Shown: positions 41,475 through 49,228 of the stretch, piece after piece
Numbering within the stretch: position 1 is the first letter of the stretch
Layout: every line of letters starts with the position of its first letter
Origin: Acidobacteriota bacterium
Lineage (GTDB): Bacteria > Acidobacteriota > Vicinamibacteria > Marinacidobacterales > SMYC01
Length of the DNA: 49,228 nt
Direction of reading: 5' to 3'
Assembly: GCA_004356105.1 (NCBI GenBank)
Contig: SMYC01000226.1
Span: 1-49,228, forward strand
Position numbers and translations under genes: made by a program
Notes under the pieces: model-generated
Told to the model about the DNA's origin: nothing
What the model saw: the letters and a program-made list of their open reading frames with translations, nothing else
Database searches by the model: none

Positions 41475-42839
41475 ATGGAACGTAAGGAGCCACTTCGATT
41501 CTACGGCGGGGCCTATTCTGTCTTCGCACCTTTCGTGCTCTTTCTCATGGGCGTTGCGTGGCTGGGCCTTTCGGGCGCGCCCGACGAACGGGGCTTCTGG
41601 CCGATCTTGTTGGCCGCGCTCAGCCTGGGCATGATCCTGAGCCGCGAGCGTATCCGCTTCAGCGAAGTCGTCATCGCCGGCATGAGTCGGCCACTCGTGA
41701 TCATCATGATCCTCGCTTGGCTGCTCGCCGGTGTCCTGGGAAAGATCATGCAGGAGACCGGCTTCGTGGAAGCGATGACGTGGCTTGCGACCCGCGCGGG
41801 CGTGGAAGGGGGCGGTTACGTGGTGACGGCGTTCTTCATCTGCTGCATCGTCTCGACGGCCACCGGGACGAGCCTCGGAACGCTCTTGGTGTGCGGACCG
41901 CTCCTCTACCCGGCGGGCGGACCGCTCGGGGCAACACCGGCGATCCTTGCCGGCGCAATCATCGGCGGTGCAACCTTCGGGGACAACGTGTCGCCGATCT
42001 CGGATACCACCATCGCCTCGGCACTGACGCAAAACGCGGATATTGCCGGCGTGGTCAAGAGCCGCTTGCGTTATGCGCTGCTCGCTGCGGCGATCGCACT
42101 CGTCGCTTACGGCGCACTCGGGAGCGCGGGCACGAGCCTCGAGGAGCGCCCCGACATAGCTGGCAATCCCAACGGCCTCGTCATGCTCATCGTCCCCATC
42201 CTCGTCGTCGCCCTCTTGCTGCGAGGACACCATCTCCTCGAGGGATTGATCTTCGGCATCTTGACCGCGGCCGCCGTCGGACTCGTCTTCGAGCTCGTCG
42301 AGCCGTCCGCCCTTCTTTATATCGACCAGGAGCGCTACGCGGCCCGCGGCATGCTCGTCGAAGGCATGGAGCGCGGGATCGGTGCGTCGATCTTTACGCT
42401 GCTTCTGATGGGACTCGTCGCGCCGCTCGAAGCCTCCGGCATGCTCGACCGCCTCGTCCATTGGGTGTCCGGCCGCGCGCAATCGCCACGCACCGCCGAA
42501 GGATGGATTGTGGGCGTGACAACGGCGGCCGCGCTCATCACGACGCACAGCACCGTGGCGATCCTGACGGCCGGCGACTTTACGAACCGCGCGGGCGAGC
42601 GATTCGGGATCTCCAAATATCGAAGAGCGAACTTGATGGACATCACCGTGTGCGGCCTGCCCTTCATCCTCCCTTACATGCTCCCGGCCATCCTCGCCGC
42701 GACCACGACTGCGGGCGGCGAGGCTTTCGGAATGCCGCGGCTCAGCCCGTTCGATATCGGGCTCGTCAACTTTCACTCGTGGGCGCTGCTCGCGGTCCTG
42801 GCTTTCTCAGTCGTGACCGGCTTCGGCCGCAAGGCGTGA
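41475..42839 (+). CDS. nhaC: NhaC-type Na+/H+ antiporter
   Basis: A 454-residue membrane protein with about 11 helices. The NhaC signature 'FGDNVSPISDTTI' (168-180) holds the ion-site aspartate. 'STATGTSLGTLLVCGPLLYP' and 'LITTHSTVAILTAGDFTNRA' are further family blocks. Such proteins swap Na+ and H+ (or malate/lactate in the MleN branch), supporting pH and sodium tolerance. AAGG precedes the ATG. It converges with the Uma2 gene, leaving only 2 nt between their stop codons. The upstream DUF885-like gene is divergent across 55 bp. Confidence 0.92.
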   Translation: MERKEPLRFYGGAYSVFAPFVLFLMGVAWLGLSGAPDERGFWPILLAALSLGMILSRERIRFSEVVIAGMSRPLVIIMILAWLLAGVLGKIMQETGFVEAMTWLATRAGVEGGGYVVTAFFICCIVSTATGTSLGTLLVCGPLLYPAGGPLGATPAILAGAIIGGATFGDNVSPISDTTIASALTQNADIAGVVKSRLRYALLAAAIALVAYGALGSAGTSLEERPDIAGNPNGLVMLIVPILVVALLLRGHHLLEGLIFGILTAAAVGLVFELVEPSALLYIDQERYAARGMLVEGMERGIGASIFTLLLMGLVAPLEASGMLDRLVHWVSGRAQSPRTAEGWIVGVTTAAALITTHSTVAILTAGDFTNRAGERFGISKYRRANLMDITVCGLPFILPYMLPAILAATTTAGGEAFGMPRLSPFDIGLVNFHSWALLAVLAFSVVTGFGRKA

Positions 42840-42841
42840 GC

Positions 42842-43453
42842 CTACCAGATGTCTTTCAAGCGCAGGGTGAAGCCTGTAAGGATGGGCTCGCCGGAGACTT
42901 CCGCCGGGTTCTCGAGACACTCTTCGGGGTTTCCGGGGCGATAAACGTGGACGCGTTTTTTCACTGGATCGATGAGCCAGCCGAGCTCGGCGCCGTTATC
43001 GATGTACTCCGCCATCTTCCGTTTCAAGGGTCTCAGCTTTTGACGACGGTTCACGCGCAGCTCCACCACGAAATCGGGACAAATGGGGGCGTATCCTTGC
43101 TGCTCTTCATCGCTCAACGCGTCCCAACGCTCAACGGGGAGCCACGAAGCTTCCGGTGAGCGCTTGGCGCCGTTCGGGAGTGTAAAGCCAGCCGAGGAAT
43201 CGAACGCCCTTCCACGCCCGTCCTTTTCGCTCCAGCTCTTCAGCCTGCGGTTCAGTTTCAAGTTGCCTGCGCCAAGCTTGGCTCCAGTAGGGCGCAGAGC
43301 AATCAACTCGCCGTCAGCCGTCAGCTCCAGACGAGCCTTAGGATTGTCCTTACGGAGCTGATCGAACTTCCCGTCCGTTAACCGAACGGACTCGAACTCG
43401 AAATGGATGACGGGCGGTGAGCCCGCCCCCTTTGCGCCACGAATCTCACCCAT
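42842..43453 (-). CDS. Uma2 family (DUF820) putative endonuclease
   Basis: 203 residues of the Uma2/DUF820 family, a PD-(D/E)XK-type nuclease fold. 'ARLELTADGELIALRPTGAK', 'CPDFVVELRVNR' (the D-x6-E type metal site) and 'MAEYIDNGAELGWLIDPVKK' are the conserved blocks; 'RVHVYRPG' ends it. Their role is unknown and they occur in many copies in some genomes. The start ATG 43453 has AGAGGA before it; the longer frame is unlikely. It faces nhaC tail to tail. Confidence 0.88.
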   Translation of the reverse strand: MGEIRGAKGAGSPPVIHFEFESVRLTDGKFDQLRKDNPKARLELTADGELIALRPTGAKLGAGNLKLNRRLKSWSEKDGRGRAFDSSAGFTLPNGAKRSPEASWLPVERWDALSDEEQQGYAPICPDFVVELRVNRRQKLRPLKRKMAEYIDNGAELGWLIDPVKKRVHVYRPGNPEECLENPAEVSGEPILTGFTLRLKDIW

Positions 43454-43591
43454 CGAATTTCCTCTCGGGCATCCTATCAGAGCCGCCACTTCGGACGATC
43501 GGCGCAAGGCGTTGGCGGAGCGTCACCCAGAATGCGCGGTCCGCATCATCGAAGGGAGGTCCGGGGCGCTCCATCTTTCAGTGCAGCTAGG

Positions 43592-43729
43592 TACAAGCGC
43601 ACGCTCGGAGACGGCCTGCGCGCGTGCAACTACGAATCGCAGAAACGGGAGGCGATGATCGGGTGCAACGTACTGAACCGGATGGCTGAGCTGGGCAAGC
43701 CGGAATCCCAAGCGATCGTCGGGGGCTAA
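43592..43729 (+). pseudogene. Transposase C-terminal relic (IS5-like)
   Basis: The frame ends 'YKRTLGDGLRACNYESQKRE' and 'GCNVLNRMAELGKPES', resembling the C-terminus of IS5-family DDE transposases ('YKRxIGDxLRSR...EVxIACxxLNRMxxLGxPES'). Only ~45 codons remain, with nothing recognisable upstream, so it is a fragment. It is a sign of past insertion in this gene-poor stretch. Confidence 0.4.
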
Positions 43730-44047
43730 ATTGAACGCCGAAAGTGCAGATCTGCGCGCGAACCGATTCGTGCAACAACGCCTGATATAGAAAGTAATTC
43801 GGTTCGTCTATTGTTACTAGCGGTGATATCGTCGCTTTGTTCGGGTGACCACCTTTCTCTTTGGAGGGAATCGGGGACCAAGAATGACATGAGTAAGGCC
43901 CTGCACCCCCTTCCCACCATGAATGGCTCGAATGCAATGAGGCAACCGAAGACACGCTACCGGCTTCTACGGGGAACCGCTTGTCGTAGCGAGGCGAGGC
44001 GCGCGGGCGCATTCAAGCCCGAGCGCAATCAGGTATAGGAGACGAAA
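43730..44047. other. Gene-free interval
   Basis: About 320 bases between the transposase relic and the next gene. I see no plausible coding frame, structured RNA, inverted repeat or promoter other than the AGGAG ribosome binding site just before 44048. Confidence 0.4.
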
Positions 44048-44467
44048 ATGAGCAGCGACACAGTGGAGGGCGAACGAGCGCCAGCTCCGCCGGCAGGAAA
44101 CGGTGCGTCAAACCCGACGCCCGCTGTGGAAGACCGGCCCCCCCGAGGACAGCCAACGATCAAACAGATGATCGGCGTAGCTCTCGCCGCAGCGCTCGGC
44201 GGAACGGTCACGATCATCGCCGACGTCGCCACGAAGTACGAGAGTAACGCCTCCGCCTTTTTCAAGATCGATGAGGCGCTGGAAGTCATCTTCGAGTCCA
44301 ACATCCCATCGCCTGTCGTCTTTGCGCTCGTGGTGTCGCTCGGCGTCGGCTTGTGCTTCGTGTTCAAAGCACGGACGCCCCAAGCCGGATTCAAGATGGG
44401 CCTCAGCGTGTTGGCGATCATGATGACGGCGACCCCGATCGGCGTCGAGAGTGAGGTTCCCGGTTGA
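44048..44467 (+). CDS. Uncharacterised three-helix membrane protein
   Basis: 139 residues: a Pro/Glu-rich N-terminus ('APAPPAGNGASNPTP'), then three hydrophobic helices ('MIGVALAAALGGTVTIIADV', 'VVFALVVSLGVGLCFVF' and 'LSVLAIMMTATPI'). A 'TAGGAGACGAAAATG' start gives a strong ribosome binding site. I do not recognise a family. It overlaps the next gene by 17 nt, so they are probably co-translated, one as a membrane anchor or partner for the other. Confidence 0.6.
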   Translation: MSSDTVEGERAPAPPAGNGASNPTPAVEDRPPRGQPTIKQMIGVALAAALGGTVTIIADVATKYESNASAFFKIDEALEVIFESNIPSPVVFALVVSLGVGLCFVFKARTPQAGFKMGLSVLAIMMTATPIGVESEVPG

Positions 44468-45713
44468 GCTGAACAGTGCTGCTCCAAGCACTTCGAGCCG
44501 AGTCCGGTCGCCATTCTCGCCCGCCCTGGCCTATGCCGATGGGCCGGGTAACGAATCGGGCGAAGAAGCGCAAAACATTCGGGTGTCGCTCATTCTCGTG
44601 TCCGAGACGGATGAGCTGCCATCCACAATGGGAGTTACCATCCGGGACTTCCGGACCAGGAGGGTGGTGGCACGTTCGCGACTGAAGGTGGAGACGAAGC
44701 AGGCCAAATATTCCAAGACGCGGGAACACCGGCTCGAGTTCTACCTTTCGCCGCGCCGCTACACAATAAGCCTCGAAGCGCCAGGCTACCGAACGATCGA
44801 GCGCACCATCGAGGTGTCTAGAGAAGGCCGCGAAAGGATCACCGTCTTCCTCGAGCTGACACGCAGCCAAGCACCTCTGTTCTTGCAGAGATTCATCGGC
44901 GGCAAGTCCAAAGGTATCGTCAGCACATCGCTCGCTAGAAGCACCGCGCATCTCGATCTGGAAGAGATCAAAGTGATCGAAGACGGGCCCGTCAGAGACA
45001 CACCATGGGGGTTTCGCATCTTCGTCGACGGCTTCGAGGCTTTCGAGGTTCCGGTACGTCTTTACGATGACGACGACAATCCACCAACCTATTCAATGTC
45101 AACAGAGCATCATGCGGCAACGATTCTTTCGCTCACCAAAAGGGAGATCAAGGTGGAGATCATCGGCTACAGAGGGCCGCCTATAGTCGGCGAGAGGGAG
45201 ATCGAGACCGGCACCGACCAGACTGGAGTCGCCGTGGTCCAGGTTCCTGTGCGGGCTTCGAACCCAAAGAACGGCGATTTCGTCCTCGAGCTCTCGGTCG
45301 ACCGTGCACCAAGGCATGGTGCACGCTCCACACGCCGCTCTCTAACGGTGAGTCTCGACCGAGTCCTCGTGCGCGAACACGGAAGCAGAGATCCCACCGA
45401 CTGGGCCTTCGAAGTCTACGCAAACGGCAAGAGAATGATGAGCGTGTCGCTCCGAGCCTACGCGGGCGGAATCGTGGAGTTCTCAGAAGAGGGCTTGAAG
45501 GTCGACATCGACAAGCCGGCGGACGGAGTCCTCGCCCTGACCGTGCTCGGCTATCGTACTCCTGCCGTGAAAGGTGCCGGAATTTTCGTGCTCGCCCCGG
45601 GAACAGGTGAGGTCACCGAGCAGGAGATCACGGTACAAAACCCCGACGATCCCCGGGACGGCCACTTCGTCTTCACGTTGAGCGTTACGACGCCGGCCGC
45701 CGACGCCAGTTAA
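44451..45713 (+). CDS. Uncharacterised protein with duplicated β-rich domain
   Basis: 420 residues from a GTG start. An N-terminal PEGA-like/carboxypeptidase-regulatory β-domain ('RRYTISLEAPGYRTIERTIE', about 100-135) precedes two copies of an unnamed ~120-residue domain. Copy one (about 164-285) has 'PWGFRIFVDGFEAFEVPVRL', 'VEIIGYRGPPIVG' and 'SNPKNGDFVLELSV'. Copy two (about 296-414) has 'DWAFEVYANGKRMMSVSLRA', 'LTVLGYRTPAVKG' and 'DDPRDGHFVFTLSV'. There is no clear signal peptide or catalytic motif. It is coupled to the small membrane protein upstream (17-nt overlap). The function is unknown; ligand binding or adhesion is a guess. Confidence 0.7.
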   Translation: MRFPVELNSAAPSTSSRVRSPFSPALAYADGPGNESGEEAQNIRVSLILVSETDELPSTMGVTIRDFRTRRVVARSRLKVETKQAKYSKTREHRLEFYLSPRRYTISLEAPGYRTIERTIEVSREGRERITVFLELTRSQAPLFLQRFIGGKSKGIVSTSLARSTAHLDLEEIKVIEDGPVRDTPWGFRIFVDGFEAFEVPVRLYDDDDNPPTYSMSTEHHAATILSLTKREIKVEIIGYRGPPIVGEREIETGTDQTGVAVVQVPVRASNPKNGDFVLELSVDRAPRHGARSTRRSLTVSLDRVLVREHGSRDPTDWAFEVYANGKRMMSVSLRAYAGGIVEFSEEGLKVDIDKPADGVLALTVLGYRTPAVKGAGIFVLAPGTGEVTEQEITVQNPDDPRDGHFVFTLSVTTPAADAS

Positions 45714-45868
45714 GCCACGGGTCATACATGCGATCGGCGATAGCGGAATAGGATGCCGAAAGGGTGGGAATGCACGATTGCATTGAGCCTCTTGGAGGTG
45801 CCCATTGCGGCGGAAGTCTCAAACGTGACTCAACTCCGGAGAGCCGTACGTGGAGGATCGTTGTTCGC

Positions 45869-46561
45869 CTAGATCACTGCGAAAATGAGCAATTCTCTCG
45901 GTTTCAAAAGAGCCGCACCCATCTCATACAGCACGACGCCGAGAGCCCAAATATCGGTCCTTTTGTCGACGGACTTTCCTCGTGCTTGCTGACTCATACA
46001 GCCGGCCGTGCCCAGGAGCACGCCCGCTTGGGTCGCCGCCCGGCTCAACGTCGGAGAGTTGGAGTCGTCGACGCTTTCGGCCGCGTCGCCTTCGAGAGCT
46101 TTCGCCAATCCGAAATTGAGCACTTTCACCGTACCGTCTTCGGTGATCATGACGTTCGCCGGTTTCAGGTCGCGGTGGATGATGCCTTTGGCGTGCGCCG
46201 CGTCGAGCCCGGCCGCTATCTGCGTGGCAATGTCGATCGCCTCTTCGAGCTCGAGAGCGCCTCGCTCGATCCTCTGTGCCAGCGTTTGCCCTTCGACGAG
46301 CTCCATGACGAGCGCGAACACGCCGTCGGTTTCTTCGAGTCCATAGATCGCGGCAATATTGGGATGATTCAGCGATGCGAGCACACGAGCCTCGCGCTCG
46401 AATCGAGCCATCCGCTCACGGTCGCCCACGAAACGCTCGGAAAGCACTTTGATCGCGACGTCGCGCTTCAGTTTGGTATCCCGCGCGCGGTAGACCTCAC
46501 CCATGCCGCCGCTTCCAAGCTTGTCCAGAATTTCGTAGTGGGCGAGGGTTTGTCCGATCAT
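45869..46561 (-). pseudogene. Truncated Ser/Thr kinase with DFG changed to NFG
   Basis: 230 residues covering a kinase domain without its C-lobe end. 'IGQTLAHYEILDKLGSGGMG', K38 in 'VAIKVL' and D131 in '[10 protein letters not shown]' are normal, but the magnesium-binding aspartate reads N149 in 'VLNFGLAKA'. '[10 protein letters not shown]' has lost the Pro-Glu of the activation segment (usually 'YMSPEQARG'). The frame ends at 'VLYEMGAALLKPRELLIF', well before the last helices, with no transmembrane or propeller region. Family members continue for hundreds of residues, so this is a relic or, at most, a dead pseudokinase. I chose the ATG at 46561 as its start. Confidence 0.7.
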
Positions 46562-46641
46562 GAGGGGAACAGCTCTGGGTTGAGACCGTATTTTAGTCGC
46601 GTCCGAAAGTAAAGGACGAAGCCAGCTCTCGGCCCACGATT

Positions 46642-47562
46642 CTAGCCGGCCGCAAGTCGTACCAAATTTCCACCGAAGATTGCGGCGGCCTGCTCCGGGG
46701 TGACGTCGAAAGCCTCGAGCTGCGTTTGAAAGTGATCCTTGTTCCAGCCTCGAGGAAAGAAGCTCGAATCCGACCCATAGAGGATGCGCTCGGCGCCCAT
46801 GACCTCGAGCGTGCGCTCGAAGACTCGTGGAAGCGTCAGAGGCTCCGGCATTGAGTCCATCCACGCGTTCGAGCTCGACGTGTCTGTGTAGATGTTGGGA
46901 CAGGTCGCGGCAACGTCGAGAAACTCCTCGAACGTATCGCAGCCGAAGTGAGGGACGACGAACCGGATCGCGCCGAACGCTGAGGCGACGTCTTCGAGAC
47001 TGCGGGGCCTCGCGAAGCTCATGTCGAACGGGCTCGGCAGCCCGAGCTTGTCGCGCACACCGATGACGAGGCGGCCGCAATGCACGAAGACGATCCCACG
47101 ATGTGCGGCGACCTCTTCCAGGATGGGCTTCAACGTATCGTCGGCGACATGAAAGTGGTGCATCGCCGGGAACAGACAGAGTCCCTTCATCCCGAGCTCA
47201 CGAAACGCCCGCTCTGTCCGCTCGAGCGCGTCGGGCGCTTTGGGATTCAGCAGGAAGTACGGGATGACGCGATCGGGAAAGGCGCGCGCGGCAGCAGCGA
47301 CGGACGCTTCGTCACCGGGAACGCTCGCGATGAGAACGACACGAGAAACCCCATGGTGGTCGAGCTCGCCCACCCACCGCGCCGCGAGCGTCTCCGGGTC
47401 CTTATCGGGAAACTCGAACGGCAGGCTTTGTCCGAGCACGTCGAAGAGCTTGCCTTCGCTGGGCGGCGAGGGGAGCCCGGCAGCAAGTGTTGCGAAGAAG
47501 CGTTGCGAGAAGAAGTGCACGTGGGCGTCGGCGACGGTGAGCTCACCGAAACGCGTGTCCAT
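46642..47562 (-). CDS. Amidohydrolase family 2 (TIM-barrel) protein
   Basis: A 306-residue amidohydro-2 (ACMSD/decarboxylase-like) enzyme. The metal-binding 'DAHVHF' HxH motif opens it. 'GIVFVHCGRL' and 'FVVPHFGCDTFEEF' supply further histidines and 'ILYGSDSSFFPRGW' the last metal aspartate. Such enzymes hydrolyse or decarboxylate cyclic/aromatic acids; the substrate is unknown. The start ATG 47562 is unambiguous. It is read from the same strand as the dead kinase, whose frame starts 80 nt downstream of its stop. Confidence 0.88.
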   Translation of the reverse strand: MDTRFGELTVADAHVHFFSQRFFATLAAGLPSPPSEGKLFDVLGQSLPFEFPDKDPETLAARWVGELDHHGVSRVVLIASVPGDEASVAAAARAFPDRVIPYFLLNPKAPDALERTERAFRELGMKGLCLFPAMHHFHVADDTLKPILEEVAAHRGIVFVHCGRLVIGVRDKLGLPSPFDMSFARPRSLEDVASAFGAIRFVVPHFGCDTFEEFLDVAATCPNIYTDTSSSNAWMDSMPEPLTLPRVFERTLEVMGAERILYGSDSSFFPRGWNKDHFQTQLEAFDVTPEQAAAIFGGNLVRLAAG

Positions 47563-47628
47563 CTGGAGAGTGTATCAAGTTCCCTGTCAGCGGAGACTTC
47601 AATCGAAGCGCGGATTCTGAGTGGCCGC

Positions 47629-48360
47629 TCGGTGCTTGCGCCGTTCGCTGTTGATCAGGCAGCCTTTCTTTGAGCCAACGGCGAGGAGAACGTCGGCGGC
47701 GCGGCTGTGTCAGACTCCGTGGGCTCGACGGTGACGGAGACACGCACGAGGGCAACAAGACGTGGAGAGAGATCACGCGCAGTGAAGATATCGCGCCAGA
47801 TGAATAGCTTGCTCACCAAGCCGGGGGAGGACACCTCGATGACCGCTAAGAGCCACGTGGGCCTGCTCTTGCTGCCGATGAACGTATAGAGCTCAATCGG
47901 CCTGAAGCTCAACGATTTCGAAGTCCCGCAGCGTTTGCCGGTTGAAGCGCTCTGCCGCTCTCGAGGCCCGCTCGAGCCAACGTGCGACGGTGTTGCGGGA
48001 ACGACCCGTGACCCGGGCCGTCGCAGAAATGCTCACGCCCTCGACTCGCAGGCGTGCTACTTGGTCGAACTCCCTCCGAGTGCAGCGGAGACCGCTGTAC
48101 GCTATGCCCGTATTCGTGCTGACAGTTCCCCCGCATATTTTGCAGCGGTACCCGCCGACGTCGGCCCGACTTGGTGGTAAACCAGCCGTGGCCACCGATG
48201 TTGATGCCCCGCTTTCCAAAGTTCTCGCACCGTGGATTGGAGCATGCCTTGTCCTGGACCGCCCTCTCGCTCAAGTGTACCGGGCCGACAATTCCACTGT
48301 ATCTCTCATGATCTCCCGTGTTTGAGGGAGACCGATCAACAGCGAACGGCGCAAGCACCG
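47629..48360 (-). mobile_element. Decayed IS1-like insertion sequence with perfect 27-bp inverted ends
   Basis: 27-bp perfect inverted repeats bound the element at 47629-47655 (CGGTGCTTGCGCCGTTCGCT begins the left end) and 48334-48360 (its exact complement). The 732-bp interior codes for transposase fragments in three frames. No target-site duplication is visible. The intact ends suggest recent activity, or mobilisation in trans by a full-length relative. Confidence 0.75.
47655..48358 (-). pseudogene. Broken IS1-like transposase
   Basis: Three pieces in three frames: the N-terminal zinc ribbon ('CSNPRCENFGKRGINIGGHG'), the helix-turn-helix part ('CKICGGTVSTNTG', 'REFDQVARLRVEGVSISATA', 'VTGRSRNTVARWLERA'), and a C-terminal piece ('LYTFIGSKSRPTWLLAVIEV') joined directly to the tail 'ARDLSPRLVALVRVSVTVEP'. 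The frame changes twice and the catalytic DDE core between the last two blocks is deleted, so no active transposase can be made. Confidence 0.75.
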
Positions 48361-48505
48361 CACATTACAAGGTGGCGAAGCGGGCAGCCGCCTTTGCCGC
48401 CCCTCTCAAGGACGAGCTTTTGGAAAACGTCGCCATTGCTTATGGACTTTCTCGATTCCGAAAATGCTCAATCAGTTGGTCTAGTACTAACTAAATGAAG
48501 CGTCG

Positions 48506-48763
48506 TCACCCGGTTTTCTTCAGCTCCTTCTCAAGTCGCTCTGCGATCCAAATCTTCAGAAGCGTTTGATACCCGATATCTCCTTTCGTACGGGCTACTC
48601 GGCGCAACTGCCCCACCATCGACTTTGGAAGCCGGATACTGGTTGAAATTCCAGCTGGCGGCCTCGATGGCCTGACCGAGACTGATTTGGATTCATCCCA
48701 ATCTGCGGCGTTGTATTGATAATTCTCTGTCTTCTTCTTCTTTTTTTTGGTCATAGCTCCCAT
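48506..48763 (-). CDS. brnA: BrnA-type antitoxin
   Basis: 85 residues: a lysine-rich start ('MTKKKKKKTENYQYNAADWD'), then 'GISTSIRLPKSMVGQLRRVA' and 'GYQTLLKIWIAERLEKEL', the ribbon-helix-helix of the BrnA/CopG family. It would bind and neutralise BrnT and repress the operon. It overlaps brnT by 13 nt. The start could be ATG 48763 or 48754. It is encoded downstream of the toxin, the usual BrnTA order. Confidence 0.85.
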   Translation of the reverse strand: MGAMTKKKKKKTENYQYNAADWDESKSVSVRPSRPPAGISTSIRLPKSMVGQLRRVARTKGDIGYQTLLKIWIAERLEKELKKTG

Positions 48764-49029
48764 CCTGTAATGACGCGCGCAACCTGGCCGCTCATATCCT
48801 CAAAGATCAAACGGAGTTTCCTACCCGCATCCGCGCTGCCATCGATTCTGAATCGCTTCGGTCCGTGCTTCTTTTTGTTGGGAGTTATCACGTAGGGATT
48901 GAAGAAGACTTGTTCCGCCTCCTCCGGATGAATCCGATGCTGCCAAAGATGGTCCATGTTGTCCTCATCCCAAACGAAAAAGAGCCACCGTTTCCCTTGA
49001 AGTCCCGACACGCCACAACGGTAACACAA
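48751..49029 (-). CDS. brnT: BrnT-type toxin (RNase fold)
   Basis: Up to 92 residues of the BrnT family, a RelE-like ribonuclease. 'WDEDNMDHLWQHRIHPEEAE' is the characteristic opening ('WDxxNxxHxxxHGV.pEEAE'). 'QVFFNPYVITP' and 'KRFRIDGSADAGRKLRLIFE' are the next blocks, ending 'ARVITGWEL'. The open frame begins at a TTG (49029); GTG 49011 is a good alternative, still upstream of the core. The palindromic sequence at 49030-49048 lies directly upstream. Confidence 0.83.
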   Translation of the reverse strand: MCYRCGVSGLQGKRWLFFVWDEDNMDHLWQHRIHPEEAEQVFFNPYVITPNKKKHGPKRFRIDGSADAGRKLRLIFEDMSGQVARVITGWEL

Positions 49030-49048
49030 GTAGCTACATTGTAGCTAC
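49030..49048 (-). promoter_or_regulatory. BrnTA operator: paired 8-bp palindromes
   Basis: GTAGCTAC-ATT-GTAGCTAC: two identical self-complementary octamers 3 bp apart, which can be read as direct or inverted repeats. A -10-like TACAAT (minus strand) spans the centre. It is the most likely binding site for the BrnA antitoxin; the spacing suits two adjacent RHH dimers. Confidence 0.55.
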
Positions 49049-49148
49049 TGTCCCTCGTCAAAACTCGTGCTGGCTTGAAATCAAGGACTTAGGGGGCGCA
49101 GAACAATAAGCTGGACACTTCCTCCGCCGTCGGGTAGGTTACTATGCC

Positions 49149-49228
49149 ATGGTCTCGGCTACAGAAGGAGTTGGTTGGCAGCTTACGTCGGAAGAACGAC
49201 GCTGGGTGAAGGTTCTTTCGACGCTGAA
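49149..49228 (+). CDS. Possible transposase N-terminus (partial, runs off the window)
   Basis: The ATG at 49149 opens 'VGWQLTSEERRWVKVLSTLN' before the window ends. This resembles the N-terminus of ISAzo13-type transposases ('LTEEERRWVKVLSxLNERQRRW'). 26 codons are too few for certainty. If right, the window ends in a second insertion element. Confidence 0.35.
   Translation, partial: MVSATEGVGWQLTSEERRWVKVLSTL

Noticed and set aside
41466..42776. A 436-codon minus-strand frame opposite nhaC
   Set aside because: Shadow frame rich in Asp/Arg/His with no known motifs.

Overview
The window reads as a GC-rich chromosomal segment of a free-living Gram-negative-type heterotroph. Three things suggest Acidobacteriota: many Ser/Thr kinase genes and fragments of the TolB-propeller type, large secreted PIG-L and CE15 enzymes, and many signal-peptide or lipobox proteins. 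That placement is inference from gene style, because there is no rRNA or other marker gene here. I saw no tRNA, rRNA, CRISPR array or prophage.

Layout. 1-2140 is a graveyard of gene fragments (kinase tails, an HNH endonuclease, a possible nucleotidyltransferase). A secreted sulfatase (2157-3668) and a ribbon-helix-helix/MazF toxin-antitoxin pair (3821-4368) follow. 4456-8395 is a translationally coupled glcD-glcE-glcF operon on the minus strand. Its GlcF frame starts in the glcE stop codon and is interrupted by an in-frame UGA exactly where the second cysteine of the first [4Fe-4S] motif should be. A hairpin of the bacterial SECIS type sits 16 nt downstream, so the best reading is a selenocysteine-containing GlcF. 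8910-10820 is a small plus-strand operon: cysteine-less HesB/IscA-like protein, YjbQ, QueD/PTPS and FolE. 10756-13134 holds a heme-copper-oxidase-like membrane protein, a broken amidohydrolase, a PPOX flavoprotein and a CDGSH protein. 13205-15439 holds a coiled-coil protein, a fumarase/adenylosuccinate-lyase-superfamily lyase and a lipoprotein.

15445-19995 is a tightly overlapping minus-strand operon: ClC channel with CBS domains, D-Tyr-tRNA deacylase, BNR propeller, CPBP protease and a DapF homologue. Both catalytic cysteines of that DapF are serine. 20201-32123 contains a TPR-solenoid kinase, a sodium symporter preceded by an unlisted 41-residue membrane protein, a secreted PIG-L protein overlapping a DASS transporter, a CE15 glucuronoyl esterase, TenA and a secreted FAM20/HipA-like kinase. 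32176-33985 has a class-A serine hydrolase and an exported SAM methyltransferase. 34049-41419 is a six-gene minus-strand operon with three GT4 glycosyltransferases, a flippase-like membrane protein, a P1 peptidase and a DUF885-like lipoprotein that has lost its metal motif. NhaC, Uma2, two uncharacterised plus-strand genes, a dead kinase and an amidohydrolase follow. After them come a decayed insertion sequence with perfect 27-bp inverted ends, a BrnT/BrnA pair and the start of a possible transposase.

At least six intergenic long inverted repeats punctuate the window. One class has arms built from a degenerate 8-bp unit (CRCARAGR). The other uses a purine-rich 'GGGGATAGGAGG' arm. One copy nests both. 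The most notable systems are the candidate selenoprotein GlcF with its SECIS, the Ser/Ser DapF homologue and this dispersed palindrome family.
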